From Shouchella hunanensis (lineage in GTDB: Bacteria; Bacillota; Bacilli; Bacillales; Bacillaceae_D), in NCBI RefSeq assembly GCF_028735875.1, contig NZ_CP117834.1, positions 2,220,001 through 2,284,000 on the forward strand: a DNA stretch of 64,000 bases. The letters run 5' to 3'. The notes under the pieces are model-generated. The model ran no database searches, was not told where the DNA came from, and saw only the letters and a list, made by a program, of their open reading frames with translations. The position numbers and the translations under genes were made by a program. This document shows, one piece after another, positions 15,828 to 24,957 of the stretch (positions are counted from its first letter, which is position 1; each line of letters starts with the position of its first letter).

Positions 15828-18053
15828 GTGCTGACTAAAAGAGGTTCGAAATTACTATACAAATATATCATCTCCTATCTTCTCGTATTCCTTGTTCCAT
15901 TTACGATTATGAGTATTGTCATTTACTATAATGCTGTAACGAGTTTAAGAGAAGAAATTGAGCAATCGAATATTAATAATCTTGAACAGGTTAGGAATTT
16001 AACGGATGAACGTTTGTCCGAGCTCGTTACATTATCAGCAAGGATTTCTTTAGATCCACGGCTTACCCCTTATATGATTAGTCATCCCTATTATGGGGGA
16101 GAGGCGACGGATGAGTTAAGAAAGTATCGAGCAAATAGTGCGATAGTCGAGGAATTATTTGTTTACTATAAACAGCAAGATGTTCTCTATTCGACAAATG
16201 GCTCGTACTCGATGAATGCGCTTTTACAAAATAGTGAGGAACTTCAGCGAGTAGGGAGAGGAGAGTTGCTCGCTGACCTACATACAGACGTACCGCTTAT
16301 ACGAGTAGCCAGCAACCGTATTCTTTACCATGTACCGATTTCACCGAACTCGGAAAAGCCGCATGGAACCGTCATGTTTTTTATAGAGGAATCAACGATC
16401 ATTAATATGATTCGCAATCTTCTAGGTGAAATAGAAGGGAATGTGTACATCTTTAACAAAGATCGTGAAACCGTCGCATCTGTAACAAGTGATGAGTTGG
16501 TTCAAACAGAGGATATTCAATCGTTATCAAACGGTTTTACAGGTGTAGAAACGGTTCAACTACATGGAAGTGATTATTCAATGGTTTCGGTGGAATCAGA
16601 TGTGAGTGGTTGGACATTTGTTACAGTAATGGATCAAAATCAATTTTTTATTAAGCTCAATAACGTACAAGTCATTATGATCTCTTTTTTAGTTGTCTTG
16701 TTTGTCGTAGGGTTAGTCTTAGCCGTTCTTTTAGGTAGAAATCAATACAAGCCGATTAGTCAGCTCATCGCCATCACACACAAAGGAAAGCATTCCCCAC
16801 CTTTTGTTAAAGGTGAAAATGAATTAGAGAATCTAGGCAAAACCGTTACATCCTTGTATGAGAATCATGAATTGTTAAATGAAACCATTGATCTACATCA
16901 GCCATTTGCACGTGACCAATTTCTAATTCGTCTTTTAAGAGGACATTACCATGACTCTGAAGAGATTGAGTTGATTATGGATTCGCTGAAATTGTCTTTG
17001 AAAGGAGATCGTTTTTTCGTTGTTATTGCGCAATTTGAACTCGAATCGTTTTCAAATACAAAGGACAAAGACAAGCTTTTACAACTGGTTTCAAAGAAGA
17101 CGTTAGAAAACGCTACTGCTTATGCTGTTGACTTTCTTCATTCTGATTCAATTGTTGTCATGATTTCAATGGATGTTTTGGAGGAGAAAGTGAACAGAGG
17201 TTTTCTTGATAAAATGGTTCATGACATTCAAAAGGAAATGAAGGACTTTACCGTTTACAAACCAACGATCGGTGTTGGTCAACTGTACGACGATAAGACA
17301 AAGATTAATCGCTCTTACATTGAAGCGCTCGCTACAATGGAATATAAATTTTCCGCTCCTCAAGGAAGCGTTCTGTTCTTTGAGGATTTAGAGACAGAAA
17401 CCCATCATTTGCTAGGTTATTTAAAGGAAGAGCAAATGAAGTATGTACAAAGTATCAAGCAAGGCGATTTTACTGTCGCAGACGAAATGCTCGGCGATAT
17501 GTTTGAAGCGTTAGGAAGCAAGGGGCTTTCAATTAATGAAATCAAATGTATTTGTTTTGACATTATTAATACGACGCTACGAACCGTATCTGAATTAGGC
17601 TTTTATCAATATATGAAGCAAGTTGACCAATTAGTTGAATTCAAGTCCATTACACAATTGCATAAGCAGCTGCAATGTGTTGTTGAAGTTATTTGCAACG
17701 AAGTGGAAGAAAAGAAGGATAGTCATAACAATAAATTGAAAAAGGATATCCTTACTTATATTGAGCAAAACTATAAAAATTACGAGATATCATTAGAAGT
17801 GGTTGCACAAGAATTTTATCTCTCTGTTTCCTATTTAAGTCGGTTTATCAAAGAACAAACAGGTGAAACGTTCACTCAATTAATACAACGGTTGCGTATT
17901 CGTTATGTAAAAGAACGGTTAACTCGTACTGACCAGCCAATTAAAGATGTTGTGAGTGATGTTGGGTATAAGGACGTAGCTAATTTCATTCGTAAATTTA
18001 AGAAAATTGAAGGCATGACACCAGGTGAATACCGAAAAATTCATAAAGGATAG
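15828..18053 (+). CDS. membrane-bound AraC-family regulator with extracellular sensor (YesN/YtdP-like)
   Basis: A 741-residue one-component regulator. Transmembrane helix 1 is at about residues 12-32, an extracellular Cache-like sensor at 33-280, and helix 2 (VIMISFLVVLFVVGLVLAVL) at 282-303. A cytoplasmic linker follows, and an AraC-type double helix-turn-helix at about 640-738 (ISLEVVAQEFYLSVSYLSRF; DVVSDVGYKDVANFIRKFKK; MTPGEYRK). Such proteins usually sit beside LplABC-type transporters and switch them on in response to an outside glycan. The GTG 15828 is set by GAGGAGG at 15814-15820. Two hairpins follow the gene. The likely target is the transporter-glycosidase operon at 5208-15646; this is inference from neighbourhood. 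Confidence 0.88.
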   Translation: MLTKRGSKLLYKYIISYLLVFLVPFTIMSIVIYYNAVTSLREEIEQSNINNLEQVRNLTDERLSELVTLSARISLDPRLTPYMISHPYYGGEATDELRKYRANSAIVEELFVYYKQQDVLYSTNGSYSMNALLQNSEELQRVGRGELLADLHTDVPLIRVASNRILYHVPISPNSEKPHGTVMFFIEESTIINMIRNLLGEIEGNVYIFNKDRETVASVTSDELVQTEDIQSLSNGFTGVETVQLHGSDYSMVSVESDVSGWTFVTVMDQNQFFIKLNNVQVIMISFLVVLFVVGLVLAVLLGRNQYKPISQLIAITHKGKHSPPFVKGENELENLGKTVTSLYENHELLNETIDLHQPFARDQFLIRLLRGHYHDSEEIELIMDSLKLSLKGDRFFVVIAQFELESFSNTKDKDKLLQLVSKKTLENATAYAVDFLHSDSIVVMISMDVLEEKVNRGFLDKMVHDIQKEMKDFTVYKPTIGVGQLYDDKTKINRSYIEALATMEYKFSAPQGSVLFFEDLETETHHLLGYLKEEQMKYVQSIKQGDFTVADEMLGDMFEALGSKGLSINEIKCICFDIINTTLRTVSELGFYQYMKQVDQLVEFKSITQLHKQLQCVVEVICNEVEEKKDSHNNKLKKDILTYIEQNYKNYEISLEVVAQEFYLSVSYLSRFIKEQTGETFTQLIQRLRIRYVKERLTRTDQPIKDVVSDVGYKDVANFIRKFKKIEGMTPGEYRKIHKG

Positions 18054-18055
18054 TA

Positions 18056-18081
18056 GACGATCTTTTAGTTGAAAGATCGTC
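18056..18081 (+). terminator. hairpin after the AraC-type regulator
   Basis: A perfect 10-bp stem GACGATCTTT/AAAGATCGTC with a 6-base loop but no T run. It may protect the mRNA 3' end. Confidence 0.45.
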
Positions 18082-18097
18082 TAGGTGTCACACTAGT

Positions 18098-18134
18098 AAA
18101 AGAACACGGTTTCTCTTAACCGTGTTCTTTTTTA
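18098..18134 (+). terminator. Rho-independent terminator
   Basis: A 14-bp perfect stem (AAAAGAACACGGTT at 18098-18111, AACCGTGTTCTTTT at 18118-18131) running into T residues. It isolates the surface-protein locus from the glycan cluster. Confidence 0.9.
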
Positions 18135-18211
18135 TTTTCATCTCTCTATTCAGTTTTCGTTAAAAGAGCGAGAAGGCGGCTAACTTGAGAAAAGTGGCGT
18201 CTTAACTCCAC

Positions 18212-18390
18212 GGTGTATAAAAATTTTTATAATTTGTTCTTTTTATAAAGAATGCTTATTTATAGGGGTTTTTTACACTTATTTTACCGGTGAGTGCTTA
18301 AAGAAAAAAGGTGTATGTAAAGTACAAATTTTTTTAAATTATTAGACTTGTTATACTTTTCGAAGACAAACATCGAGGTTTTTATACACC
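18212..18390. repeat. distant inverted repeat in the leader of the surface-protein gene
   Basis: GGTGTATAAAAA at 18212-18223 is the exact reverse complement of TTTTTATACACC at 18379-18390. The left arm overlaps the palindrome ATAAAAATTTTTAT, and a related AAGGTGTATGTAAAG lies near 18309. The arms bracket the likely promoter, so they may be operator sites or form a long mRNA stem. Confidence 0.5.
18349..18357 (+). promoter_or_regulatory. candidate extended -10 promoter of the surface-protein gene
   Basis: TG-T-TATACT is a near-perfect extended -10 element. No convincing -35 box lies 17 bases upstream, where the sequence is A+T rich. It lies about 120 bases before the GTG start at 18478, implying a leader of about 110 bases. 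Confidence 0.4.
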
Positions 18391-18477
18391 ATAGAACAAG
18401 ATTTTAGTAGAAAGGAGGTTTAAGTAAGTCAAAACGTACGAATGAAGTCGAATGGTCATATTACAGGGAGGTTCTAA

Positions 18478-21400
18478 GTGAGAAATAGGAAGATTGATTA
18501 TAAGAAGAAAATGCATGCGCGGAACAGAAGGGTTACTAAAAAAACAACTGCTATTATTGCTGCTTCATCTTTACTATTCACAACGACTCAACTAGCATTT
18601 CCTGCAACAACTAGCTTAAGTCCATTAACGAATCCATCTGTTGCTTTAGCGGCACCCATTGAACAAGCGTCGTTACTTAATGTTTCGATTTTAGAAAATA
18701 CATCACTTGTCTCAAATAATGGGGAGAGACAAGAAAAGAACGAATCTGGAAACTATGATCTTGATTTAACGTTTAGTGGAACGGGTCTTGCAAACGTTGG
18801 CTTGGCGGATAACAAAGTAGTTGTTTTCACCCTACCTGAAGAACTTCAAGGAAAAGTAGTGGGAAATACAACCGTTACGATTAACGCGCAGCTAACAGCA
18901 GTGACACCTGGGGATTTGCCTGGTATATCACCCATTATTAATACGGTAGGTACTGCAGTGGAGGCGTTGACAAGTATACCTGGCATTAACAATATCCTGG
19001 ACTTGAATCCACTAAACACTGCGTTTGATTCGGTGCGTAGTGTACAAGATTTAGGCGCTTATGAGGTCGAGGTAGCTGGGATTGTCTCTGAAGATGGAAC
19101 CACGATTACGGTTGATTTCACAGAAGGTCTTGGTGAATATGTTCGTGAAGCCTTTGTCGAATTCTTAACACCACTTAGGGATGCGATTAATGAACTTGAA
19201 TATAATGGGCTTGTACCTGGTGTAAGAACAGCCATTGAAGCACTTAAAACAGCTGCAAATCCTTTATTTGATTTAATTGACGCTATTGTGGATGGATCTA
19301 GTGATCTCTTAACGTCTGCACTAGACGTCAATTTATTGGGAAGCACGCAATTTAGGCTACAAACAGAAATAAGCGATCCAATGGTACCAAACGCTGTTGT
19401 GAGTGCAGCAGCAATCAATGAAACGTTCATTGACATTGATTTACTGAATGCCATTCGTACTGAAGGAGCAAGACAAAATTTAATTTTTGATGATGAATCT
19501 GATGCTGATGCTGATGCCGACGCTGACGCAGATGCTGATGCTGATGCGGATGCCGATGCAGATGCTGACGCCGATGCTGATGCTGACGCTGATGCGGATG
19601 CTGACGCTGATGCTGATGCCGATGCGGATGCTGACGCCGATTCTGACGCCGATGCTGATGCTGATGCTGACGCTGATGCCGACGCTGACGCGGATGCGGA
19701 TGCTGATGCTGATGCTGACGCTGATGCTGATGCGGATGCCGATGCGGATGCTGACGCCGATGCTGATGCCGATGCTGACGCCGATGCGGATGCGGATGCC
19801 GACGCTGATGCTGATGCGGATGCTGATGCCGACGCTGATGCTGATGCTGATGCTGATGCGGATGCTGACGCTGATGCGGATGCCGATGCGGATGCTGACG
19901 CTGATGCCGACGCCGATGCTGATGCTGATGCTGACGCTGATGCCGACGCTGACGCCGATGCTGATGCGGATGCGGATGCCGATGCGGACGCCGATGCGGA
20001 TGCTGACGCTGACGCCGATGCCGATGCCGATGCCGATGCGGACGCCGATGCGGATGCTGATGCCGACGCTGATGCCGATGCGGATGCTGACGCTGATGCG
20101 GATGCCGACGCTGACGCAGATGCTGATGCGGATGCCGATGCAGATGCTGACGCCGATGCGGATGCTGACGCTGACGCTGACGCTGACGCCGATGCGGATG
20201 CTGATGCTGACGCTGATGCCGACGCTGACGCGGATGCGGATGCTGATGCTGATGCTGACGCTGATGCTGATGCGGATGCCGATGCGGATGCTGACGCCGA
20301 TGCTGATGCCGATGCTGACGCCGATGCGGATGCGGATGCCGACGCTGATGCTGATGCGGATGCTGATGCCGACGCTGATGCTGATGCTGATGCTGATGCG
20401 GATGCTGACGCTGATGCGGATGCCGATGCGGATGCTGACGCTGATGCCGACGCTGATGCCGATGCTGACGCTGATGCCGACGCTGACGCCGATGCGGATG
20501 CGGATGCGGATGCCGATGCGGACGCCGATGCGGATGCTGACGCTGACGCCGATGCCGATGCGGACGCCGATGCGGATGCTGACGCTGATGCCGACGCTGA
20601 TGCCGATGCGGATGCTGACGCTGATGCGGATGCCGACGCTGACGCAGATGCTGATGCGGATGCCGATGCAGATGCTGACGCCGATGCGGATGCTGACGCT
20701 GACGCTGACGCTGACGCTGACGCCGATGCTGATGCGGACGCAGATGCTGATGCTGACGCCGATGCGGATGCGGACGCTGACGCCGATGCGGATGCGGATG
20801 CGGATGCGGATGCCGATGCTGACGCCGATGCGGATGCGGATGCCGATGCGGATGCTGACGCCGATTCTGACGCCGATGCGGATGCTGATGCGGATGCTGA
20901 CGCGGATGCTGACGCTGATGCCGATGCTGACGCCGATGCGGATGCTGACTCAGATTCAGATTCTGATGATGATGATCCGGCTGAAGGAGTATTTCCAGAC
21001 GCCCCGAGATCAACACCAATCTTTGAGGATGATTTGATACTAACTGGTGAAGGGCTCGTTGGATCAACTGTCTACGCACTTGTTAACGGTCAAATTATTG
21101 GTTCAAGTGAAGTGTCAGCAATCAGAGCACTTGGAATTATTATTGACAATAACGGTACGTTCTCAATTGAACTGGATGAGCCGTTACCAGCTGGAACAAT
21201 TATTGAATTTTATCAAATTGATGAAGATGGTCAGCAAAGTGAATCTTCTTATGCAAGGGTTTTACCAATTAGCGACGATGGTGATGCTGACGCTGACGCC
21301 GATGCTGACGCCGATGCGGATGCCGATGCGGATGCTGACGCTGATGCGGATGCCGACGCGGATGCTGACGCTGATGCGGATGCTGACGCTGATGCGGATG

Positions 21401-21789
21401 CCGACGCTGATGCTGACGCCGATGCTGACGCCGATGCGGATGCTGACGCTGATGCGGATGCGGATGCCGATGCGGATGCCGATGCGGATGCTGACGCTGA
21501 TGCCGACGCTGACGCTGACGCTGATGCGGATGCCGACGCTGATGCTGACGCTGATGCGGATGCCGACGCTGATGCGGATGCTGATGCGGATGCCGATGCT
21601 GACAAAGATAGAGACTATGAGCGAATTGATAATCGTTATGGAGGGGACTCTGGCAAAGGCTATGATGGCAGTGGCGATAAGCTGCCGAAAACAGCTACCC
21701 ATGCTTGGGCTTATGGAGCTGCTGGAGTTGTTGCACTTCTTTCAGGTCTATTTGCAAGAGTGTTCGGTCGAAATAGGAAGAATGGATAA
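18478..21789 (+). CDS. LPKTA-anchored surface protein with two giant Asp-Ala repeat tracts
   Basis: An 1103-residue secreted wall protein. The long signal peptide (basic residues 1-21, hydrophobic to about 45) ends near ALAAP. Residues about 60-340 are a beta-rich adhesin-like domain. Residues 342-822 are an almost pure (Asp-Ala)n tract with rare Ser. Residues about 830-933 form an Ig-like domain ([20 protein letters not shown]). Residues 935-1041 are a second Asp-Ala tract. The sorting signal is LPKTA at 1069, then a hydrophobic helix and a basic tail. LPxTA is the class D sortase signal, and such a sortase is encoded two genes downstream. The tracts resemble staphylococcal Ser-Asp stalks in layout and would form an extended, strongly negative stalk. 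The GTG start follows AGGGAGG at 18465-18471. The binding target is unknown. Confidence 0.9.
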   Translation: MRNRKIDYKKKMHARNRRVTKKTTAIIAASSLLFTTTQLAFPATTSLSPLTNPSVALAAPIEQASLLNVSILENTSLVSNNGERQEKNESGNYDLDLTFSGTGLANVGLADNKVVVFTLPEELQGKVVGNTTVTINAQLTAVTPGDLPGISPIINTVGTAVEALTSIPGINNILDLNPLNTAFDSVRSVQDLGAYEVEVAGIVSEDGTTITVDFTEGLGEYVREAFVEFLTPLRDAINELEYNGLVPGVRTAIEALKTAANPLFDLIDAIVDGSSDLLTSALDVNLLGSTQFRLQTEISDPMVPNAVVSAAAINETFIDIDLLNAIRTEGARQNLIFDDESDADADADADADADADADADADADADADADADADADADADADADADADSDADADADADADADADADADADADADADADADADADADADADADADADADADADADADADADADADADADADADADADADADADADADADADADADADADADADADADADADADADADADADADADADADADADADADADADADADADADADADADADADADADADADADADADADADADADADADADADADADADADADADADADADADADADADADADADADADADADADADADADADADADADADADADADADADADADADADADADADADADADADADADADADADADADADADADADADADADADADADADADADADADADADADADADADADADADADADADADADADADADADADADADADADADADADADADADADADADADADADADADADADADADADSDADADADADADADADADADADADADADSDSDSDDDDPAEGVFPDAPRSTPIFEDDLILTGEGLVGSTVYALVNGQIIGSSEVSAIRALGIIIDNNGTFSIELDEPLPAGTIIEFYQIDEDGQQSESSYARVLPISDDGDADADADADADADADADADADADADADADADADADADADADADADADADADADADADADADADADADADADADADADADADADADADADADADADADADADADADADKDRDYERIDNRYGGDSGKGYDGSGDKLPKTATHAWAYGAAGVVALLSGLFARVFGRNRKNG
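19501..20946 (+). repeat. hexanucleotide GAYGCN repeat tract 1
   Basis: About 240 tandem hexamers encode Asp-Ala with nearly all variation at third codon positions. Rare TCT or TCA codons give Ser, and the tract closes with Asp-Ser and Asp runs. All changes keep the frame, because the unit is six bases. It contains a perfect segmental duplication, listed separately. Confidence 0.97.
19657..20724 (+). repeat. segmental tandem duplication (about 540 bp) inside tract 1
   Basis: Bases 19657-19913 are identical to 20197-20453 (257 bases at an offset of 540). Similarity continues with scattered differences; after a 12-base loss the offset becomes 528 near 20059/20587. The block of about 180 residues was therefore duplicated once as a unit. 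Confidence 0.85.
21283..21603 (+). repeat. hexanucleotide GAYGCN repeat tract 2
   Basis: About 53 further Asp-Ala hexamers between the Ig-like domain and the wall-sorting region. The same codon scrambling is seen as in tract 1. Confidence 0.95.
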
Positions 21790-21854
21790 GCGTTACCAAT
21801 AAGAATGCGTTAGAGGGGAGAATCTTCTCCCCCCTAACCTATTAATTAGGAGGA

Positions 21855-23561
21855 ATGTACATGGAAACATCGCAATCGAAATTAGCAGACTCATTAGAAA
21901 AAAAGCTAGATCTTTTTTATGAGACTCTTCAAAAAGAAGGGCATTTAGGTTTTCTGAAAAACACAACACGAGTCATTCTTTTTCTATCGATTGGAAGTCC
22001 AAAGCGCAGGGCAGATGTTTTCCAGGCTAGTGAGACGCTTCCATTAAAAGCATGGCGAGTTGTTAAGAGACAAGCGCTTCAGCATTATAAAGAAAGTCAC
22101 TATGATTGGGTGAAATTGGATATTGTTGAAAATGAAGAAAGCCATAGCGTAAATGAATTCGTGAAGATCATAACAGAAACAAAGAAAAACTATTATCGAA
22201 AAGGAATTTCTTTCGACAAACAGTATCGGTTTGCTTTTTTAGAGCAGGAGATAAACGGAAACGCCATAGTGCAAATTGATAAGCATACAGGAAGAGGTTT
22301 TATCCAAGAAAAGAATTTAAAAGAGTATGCTAAGAGTCATCGTCCTTTAATGCCTAAGCTTGATCTTAGTAGGATCGATAAGATTCGAACGTTTACTACA
22401 CGTGGATTCTTTTTTGAGGAAAATCGCCTATTCCCTACGCACAACACAAATTTAGATAATGGACGGAGAAAGACCCCGTTAACAATAGATGAAGTAGAAC
22501 GTTTGGTACGAGAAAGCGCCACTTTTCTAGCAAACCAAGTAAAAGATACAGGGGCATTTGTATATGGGTATTTTTCTTGTTTTGATAAGGAAATTCAGTT
22601 CTATAATGTGCTAAGACATGCGAGTACGTTGTATTCCATGTTAGAGGCTTACGAGCTTTACCCCGATGACGTTTTGGAGAAAGCTATAAAAAGAGGGCTA
22701 CATTATCTCGTCAATCACTGTACACGTAACTATACCATTCAATCCGTTCGAGTTGCTTATATGATCGACGGCGTCGGAGAAAATAAAGAAATTAAGCTTG
22801 GCGCAAATGCGGCTGCTATATTGGCATTAACAAAATTTCAGGAAGTTTTTAAACAAAATCAGTATGTAGAGATAACTCGTTTATTAGGGGAAGGTATAGT
22901 ACAGATGCAAAAACGTGATGGCAGTTTTAATCATGTTTTGTACCCCGAAGATCTACAGGTGAAAGAAGATTTTAGAATTATTTATTACGACGGGGAAGCG
23001 GCATTTGCACTAATGCGTCTTTACGAACAGGATCCACAATCAAGATGGATCGATGCAGTTGAGCTCGCCTTTCGTTATTTTATCGAAAAAAAATATTGGA
23101 AGCATCATGATCACTGGTTGAGCTATTGTACCAATGAGCTAACTAAGTATCGACCACGTAAAGAGTATTTCGAGTTTGGCTTACATAACGTTTTGAAAAA
23201 GCTAAACTTCATTAAGAAAAGAGAAACAACGTATCCTACGTTTCTTGAACTTACGTTAGCCGGGTGGAATATGGTATCACGATTAAGGGCGCATGGATTG
23301 GAAGGATTGCTTACCCAAAAAGAGATTCAGCGATTAGAAGAAACATTTCACATCCGAGCAGAATATCAAAGAAATGGCTTCTTCTATCCAGAGGTAGCCA
23401 TGTACTTCAAGAAGCCGAGCAGGATTTTAGGTAGCTTCTATATTCGTCATCACTCATTTCGTTCACGGATTGATGATACCGAGCATTATTTGTCAGGGTA
23501 TGTAGCCTATTACAAGCTCTTGAAAAATCGCTCTGGCTATAAAGAAAGGGGGGTTTCGTAA
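21855..23561 (+). CDS. conserved hypothetical protein of the surface locus, probable alpha/alpha-toroid fold
   Basis: A 568-residue protein with no signal peptide or membrane helix, probably cytoplasmic. I do not recognise the family with certainty. Residues about 30-170 are a mixed alpha/beta domain (TRVILFLSIGSPKRRADVFQ). Residues about 215-560 look like repeated helix pairs of an alpha/alpha toroid, as in glycosidases or terpenoid-cyclase-like folds. They contain YGYFSCFDKEIQFYNVLRHA, LGANAAAILALTKFQ, QMQKRDGSFNHVLYP and YYDGEAAFALMRLYE. AGGAGG (21849-21854) lies just before the first ATG, and a second ATG at 21861 has better spacing. The gene lies between the repeat protein and its sortase, so it may modify or cleave the repeat protein or a wall polymer. 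That is inference from position only. Confidence 0.6.
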   Translation: MYMETSQSKLADSLEKKLDLFYETLQKEGHLGFLKNTTRVILFLSIGSPKRRADVFQASETLPLKAWRVVKRQALQHYKESHYDWVKLDIVENEESHSVNEFVKIITETKKNYYRKGISFDKQYRFAFLEQEINGNAIVQIDKHTGRGFIQEKNLKEYAKSHRPLMPKLDLSRIDKIRTFTTRGFFFEENRLFPTHNTNLDNGRRKTPLTIDEVERLVRESATFLANQVKDTGAFVYGYFSCFDKEIQFYNVLRHASTLYSMLEAYELYPDDVLEKAIKRGLHYLVNHCTRNYTIQSVRVAYMIDGVGENKEIKLGANAAAILALTKFQEVFKQNQYVEITRLLGEGIVQMQKRDGSFNHVLYPEDLQVKEDFRIIYYDGEAAFALMRLYEQDPQSRWIDAVELAFRYFIEKKYWKHHDHWLSYCTNELTKYRPRKEYFEFGLHNVLKKLNFIKKRETTYPTFLELTLAGWNMVSRLRAHGLEGLLTQKEIQRLEETFHIRAEYQRNGFFYPEVAMYFKKPSRILGSFYIRHHSFRSRIDDTEHYLSGYVAYYKLLKNRSGYKERGVS

Positions 23562-23593
23562 TTAAAGCGTGGAGAATCATAGGCAATAGCTTA

Positions 23594-24223
23594 ATGGTAG
23601 TTGGCATCTGTTTGCTGGTTTGGTTTGGGTATGATCACTATCAGACGAAGTCTATGCAAAATCAATCATTGGCAGAAGCTCAAGAGCGACTATTTGTTGA
23701 TTTGGGAAATGATCATTTATTAGATCCATCGAACTTGACGATGACAAATAAAGATGAACCACAGCAGCGATCATTTCTCTCGCCAAGTAGCGAGCAAGCA
23801 AGGGAGTCCTTCCAATCGATAGACATCAATCAAGGTGAGTCTTTCGCTATTTTAGAGATTGAGTCTTTAAATCGACAGCTTCCTATTGTAGAAGGGACGA
23901 ATCCAGAAGAGTTGCAGCGTGGGGTTGGTCATTATCGTGATTCTGTTTTACCAGGTGGCAATGAACAAATACTTTTATCTGGGCACAGAGATACGGTCTT
24001 TCGCGATTTCGGTCAATTAGAGATAGGTGATCTATTTATTATGCATATGGAATATGGTTCATTCCGGTATAAAATCGAGGAAACTGATATCGTAGATGCC
24101 GATGATCGAACGGTCATTCGGGAGATGGGTGAAGAAGTATTGGTAGTTACAACATGCTACCCCTTTGACTTCATCAACCACGCCCCGGAACGATTCGTTA
24201 TCTATGCTTATCCTATTGATTAA
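23594..24223 (+). CDS. class D sortase
   Basis: A 209-residue membrane-anchored transpeptidase. A TM helix at the N-terminus (MVVGICLLVWFGY) is followed by the sortase barrel. It has catalytic His131 (LSGHRDTVF), Cys188 (VTTCYPF) and Arg200 (ERFVIYA), the class D pattern. It should cut the LPKTA signal of the nearby repeat protein between Thr and Ala and join it to the cell wall. The first ATG is 23594. However, the frame is open upstream with IKAWRIIGNSL, a typical sortase N-terminus, and an ATT at 23561-23563 lies 8 bases after AAAGGGGGG (23545-23553). An ATT start overlapping the previous stop codon is therefore plausible. The gene converges on nsrR with a 4-base overlap. Confidence 0.9.
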   Translation: MVVGICLLVWFGYDHYQTKSMQNQSLAEAQERLFVDLGNDHLLDPSNLTMTNKDEPQQRSFLSPSSEQARESFQSIDINQGESFAILEIESLNRQLPIVEGTNPEELQRGVGHYRDSVLPGGNEQILLSGHRDTVFRDFGQLEIGDLFIMHMEYGSFRYKIEETDIVDADDRTVIREMGEEVLVVTTCYPFDFINHAPERFVIYAYPID

Positions 24224-24672
24224 TGTTGAAAGGTCTTTGTCCTATAGTCGCTGAATAACGCTTCTACTAGCTCATCTTGATTTGTTAACAAATCAGAAAG
24301 CGTGTATTGATCAAGCACATTCAGGTAGGCATCGAGCGCTTCTTGAAGCGCTCGTTTTAATTTACAGGCGGGTTCTAAAGCGCAAAAACCGTCTTTTTTC
24401 ATGCACGTAACAAGCTCCAAGTTTTCATATTTTCGAATGATGTTTCCGATTTGTATATACTCCGGAGCTTGCGCTAGTTTATACCCACCGTTTCTTCCGT
24501 TTACCGAATCAATATAGCCTGACTTGTTTAATTCCCACGCAATTTTTTTAAGATGATTAATAGAGACGTCATAGACGCTAGAAATCTCATTTAATGTAAT
24601 AATTTCATTCTCTTTTATCCCTAGGTACATGAGCGTACGTAAAGATGTATCGGTGAAAATGGTCAATTGCAT
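24220..24672 (-). CDS. nsrR: Rrf2-family iron-sulfur regulator, NsrR-like
   Basis: A 150-residue repressor. The winged helix is at residues 1-65 (MQLTIFTDTSLRTLMYLG; NGRNGGYKLA) and there are three conserved cysteines, C90, C97 and C103. This is the spacing expected for an Fe-S cluster and seen in the nitric-oxide sensor NsrR. NsrR releases DNA when NO damages the cluster and so derepresses detoxification and anaerobic genes. GGGAGAGCC precedes the ATG. No flavohaemoglobin or nitrite reductase gene is in this window, so its targets lie elsewhere. IscR is less likely from the cysteine spacing and context. Confidence 0.8.
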   Translation of the reverse strand: MQLTIFTDTSLRTLMYLGIKENEIITLNEISSVYDVSINHLKKIAWELNKSGYIDSVNGRNGGYKLAQAPEYIQIGNIIRKYENLELVTCMKKDGFCALEPACKLKRALQEALDAYLNVLDQYTLSDLLTNQDELVEALFSDYRTKTFQH

Positions 24673-24922
24673 GGCTCTCCCTCTTTTCTTTGTTTGTGTT
24701 TTTTCTCTCTTTTTAAAATTCTGTTTCTATTAACAATGTAGCATCTTAACACATTGCAAAAAACTTGTATGTGGCATACACATTTAGAGCTGGTGAAACA
24801 GAAGAGAGTGAAAAAGGTTAGAGTGACAAGGGTTTGGTAGAGTTTACTGATCAATGTGAGGACAGGTTGGGAAATATTTAGTCTATTAATGAGGGGAAGC
24901 GATGAATGGTTGTAAAGAATCT

Positions 24923-24951
24923 AAAAAACAGCCCCCTTTTAAGGAGCTGCT
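24923..24951 (-). terminator. terminator of the PTS operon
   Basis: On the minus strand a G-U tolerant stem (AGCTCCTT with AAGGGGGCT) is followed by GTTTTTT. It lies just after the SIS-domain gene. Confidence 0.6.
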
Positions 24952-24957
24952 GCTTCA

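Noticed and set aside
19501-20946. CRISPR-like periodic repeat
   Set aside because: The repeat is a 6-base coding microsatellite without unique spacers, inside a gene.
19427-21079. Long ORFs in other frames of the Asp-Ala tract, on both strands (550 residues minus; 516 residues plus; others at 21047-21802, 21249-21605 and 21262-21702)
   Set aside because: GAYGCN hexamers contain no stop codon in several frames, so these open frames follow from the repeat. They encode His-Arg-Gln-Pro or Met-Leu-Thr runs with no start signals, while the GTG frame has a signal peptide, an Ig-like domain and a sorting signal.
24663-24854. 63-residue minus-strand ORF before nsrR
   Set aside because: It spans the nsrR leader, is Cys/Phe-rich and has no ribosome site.
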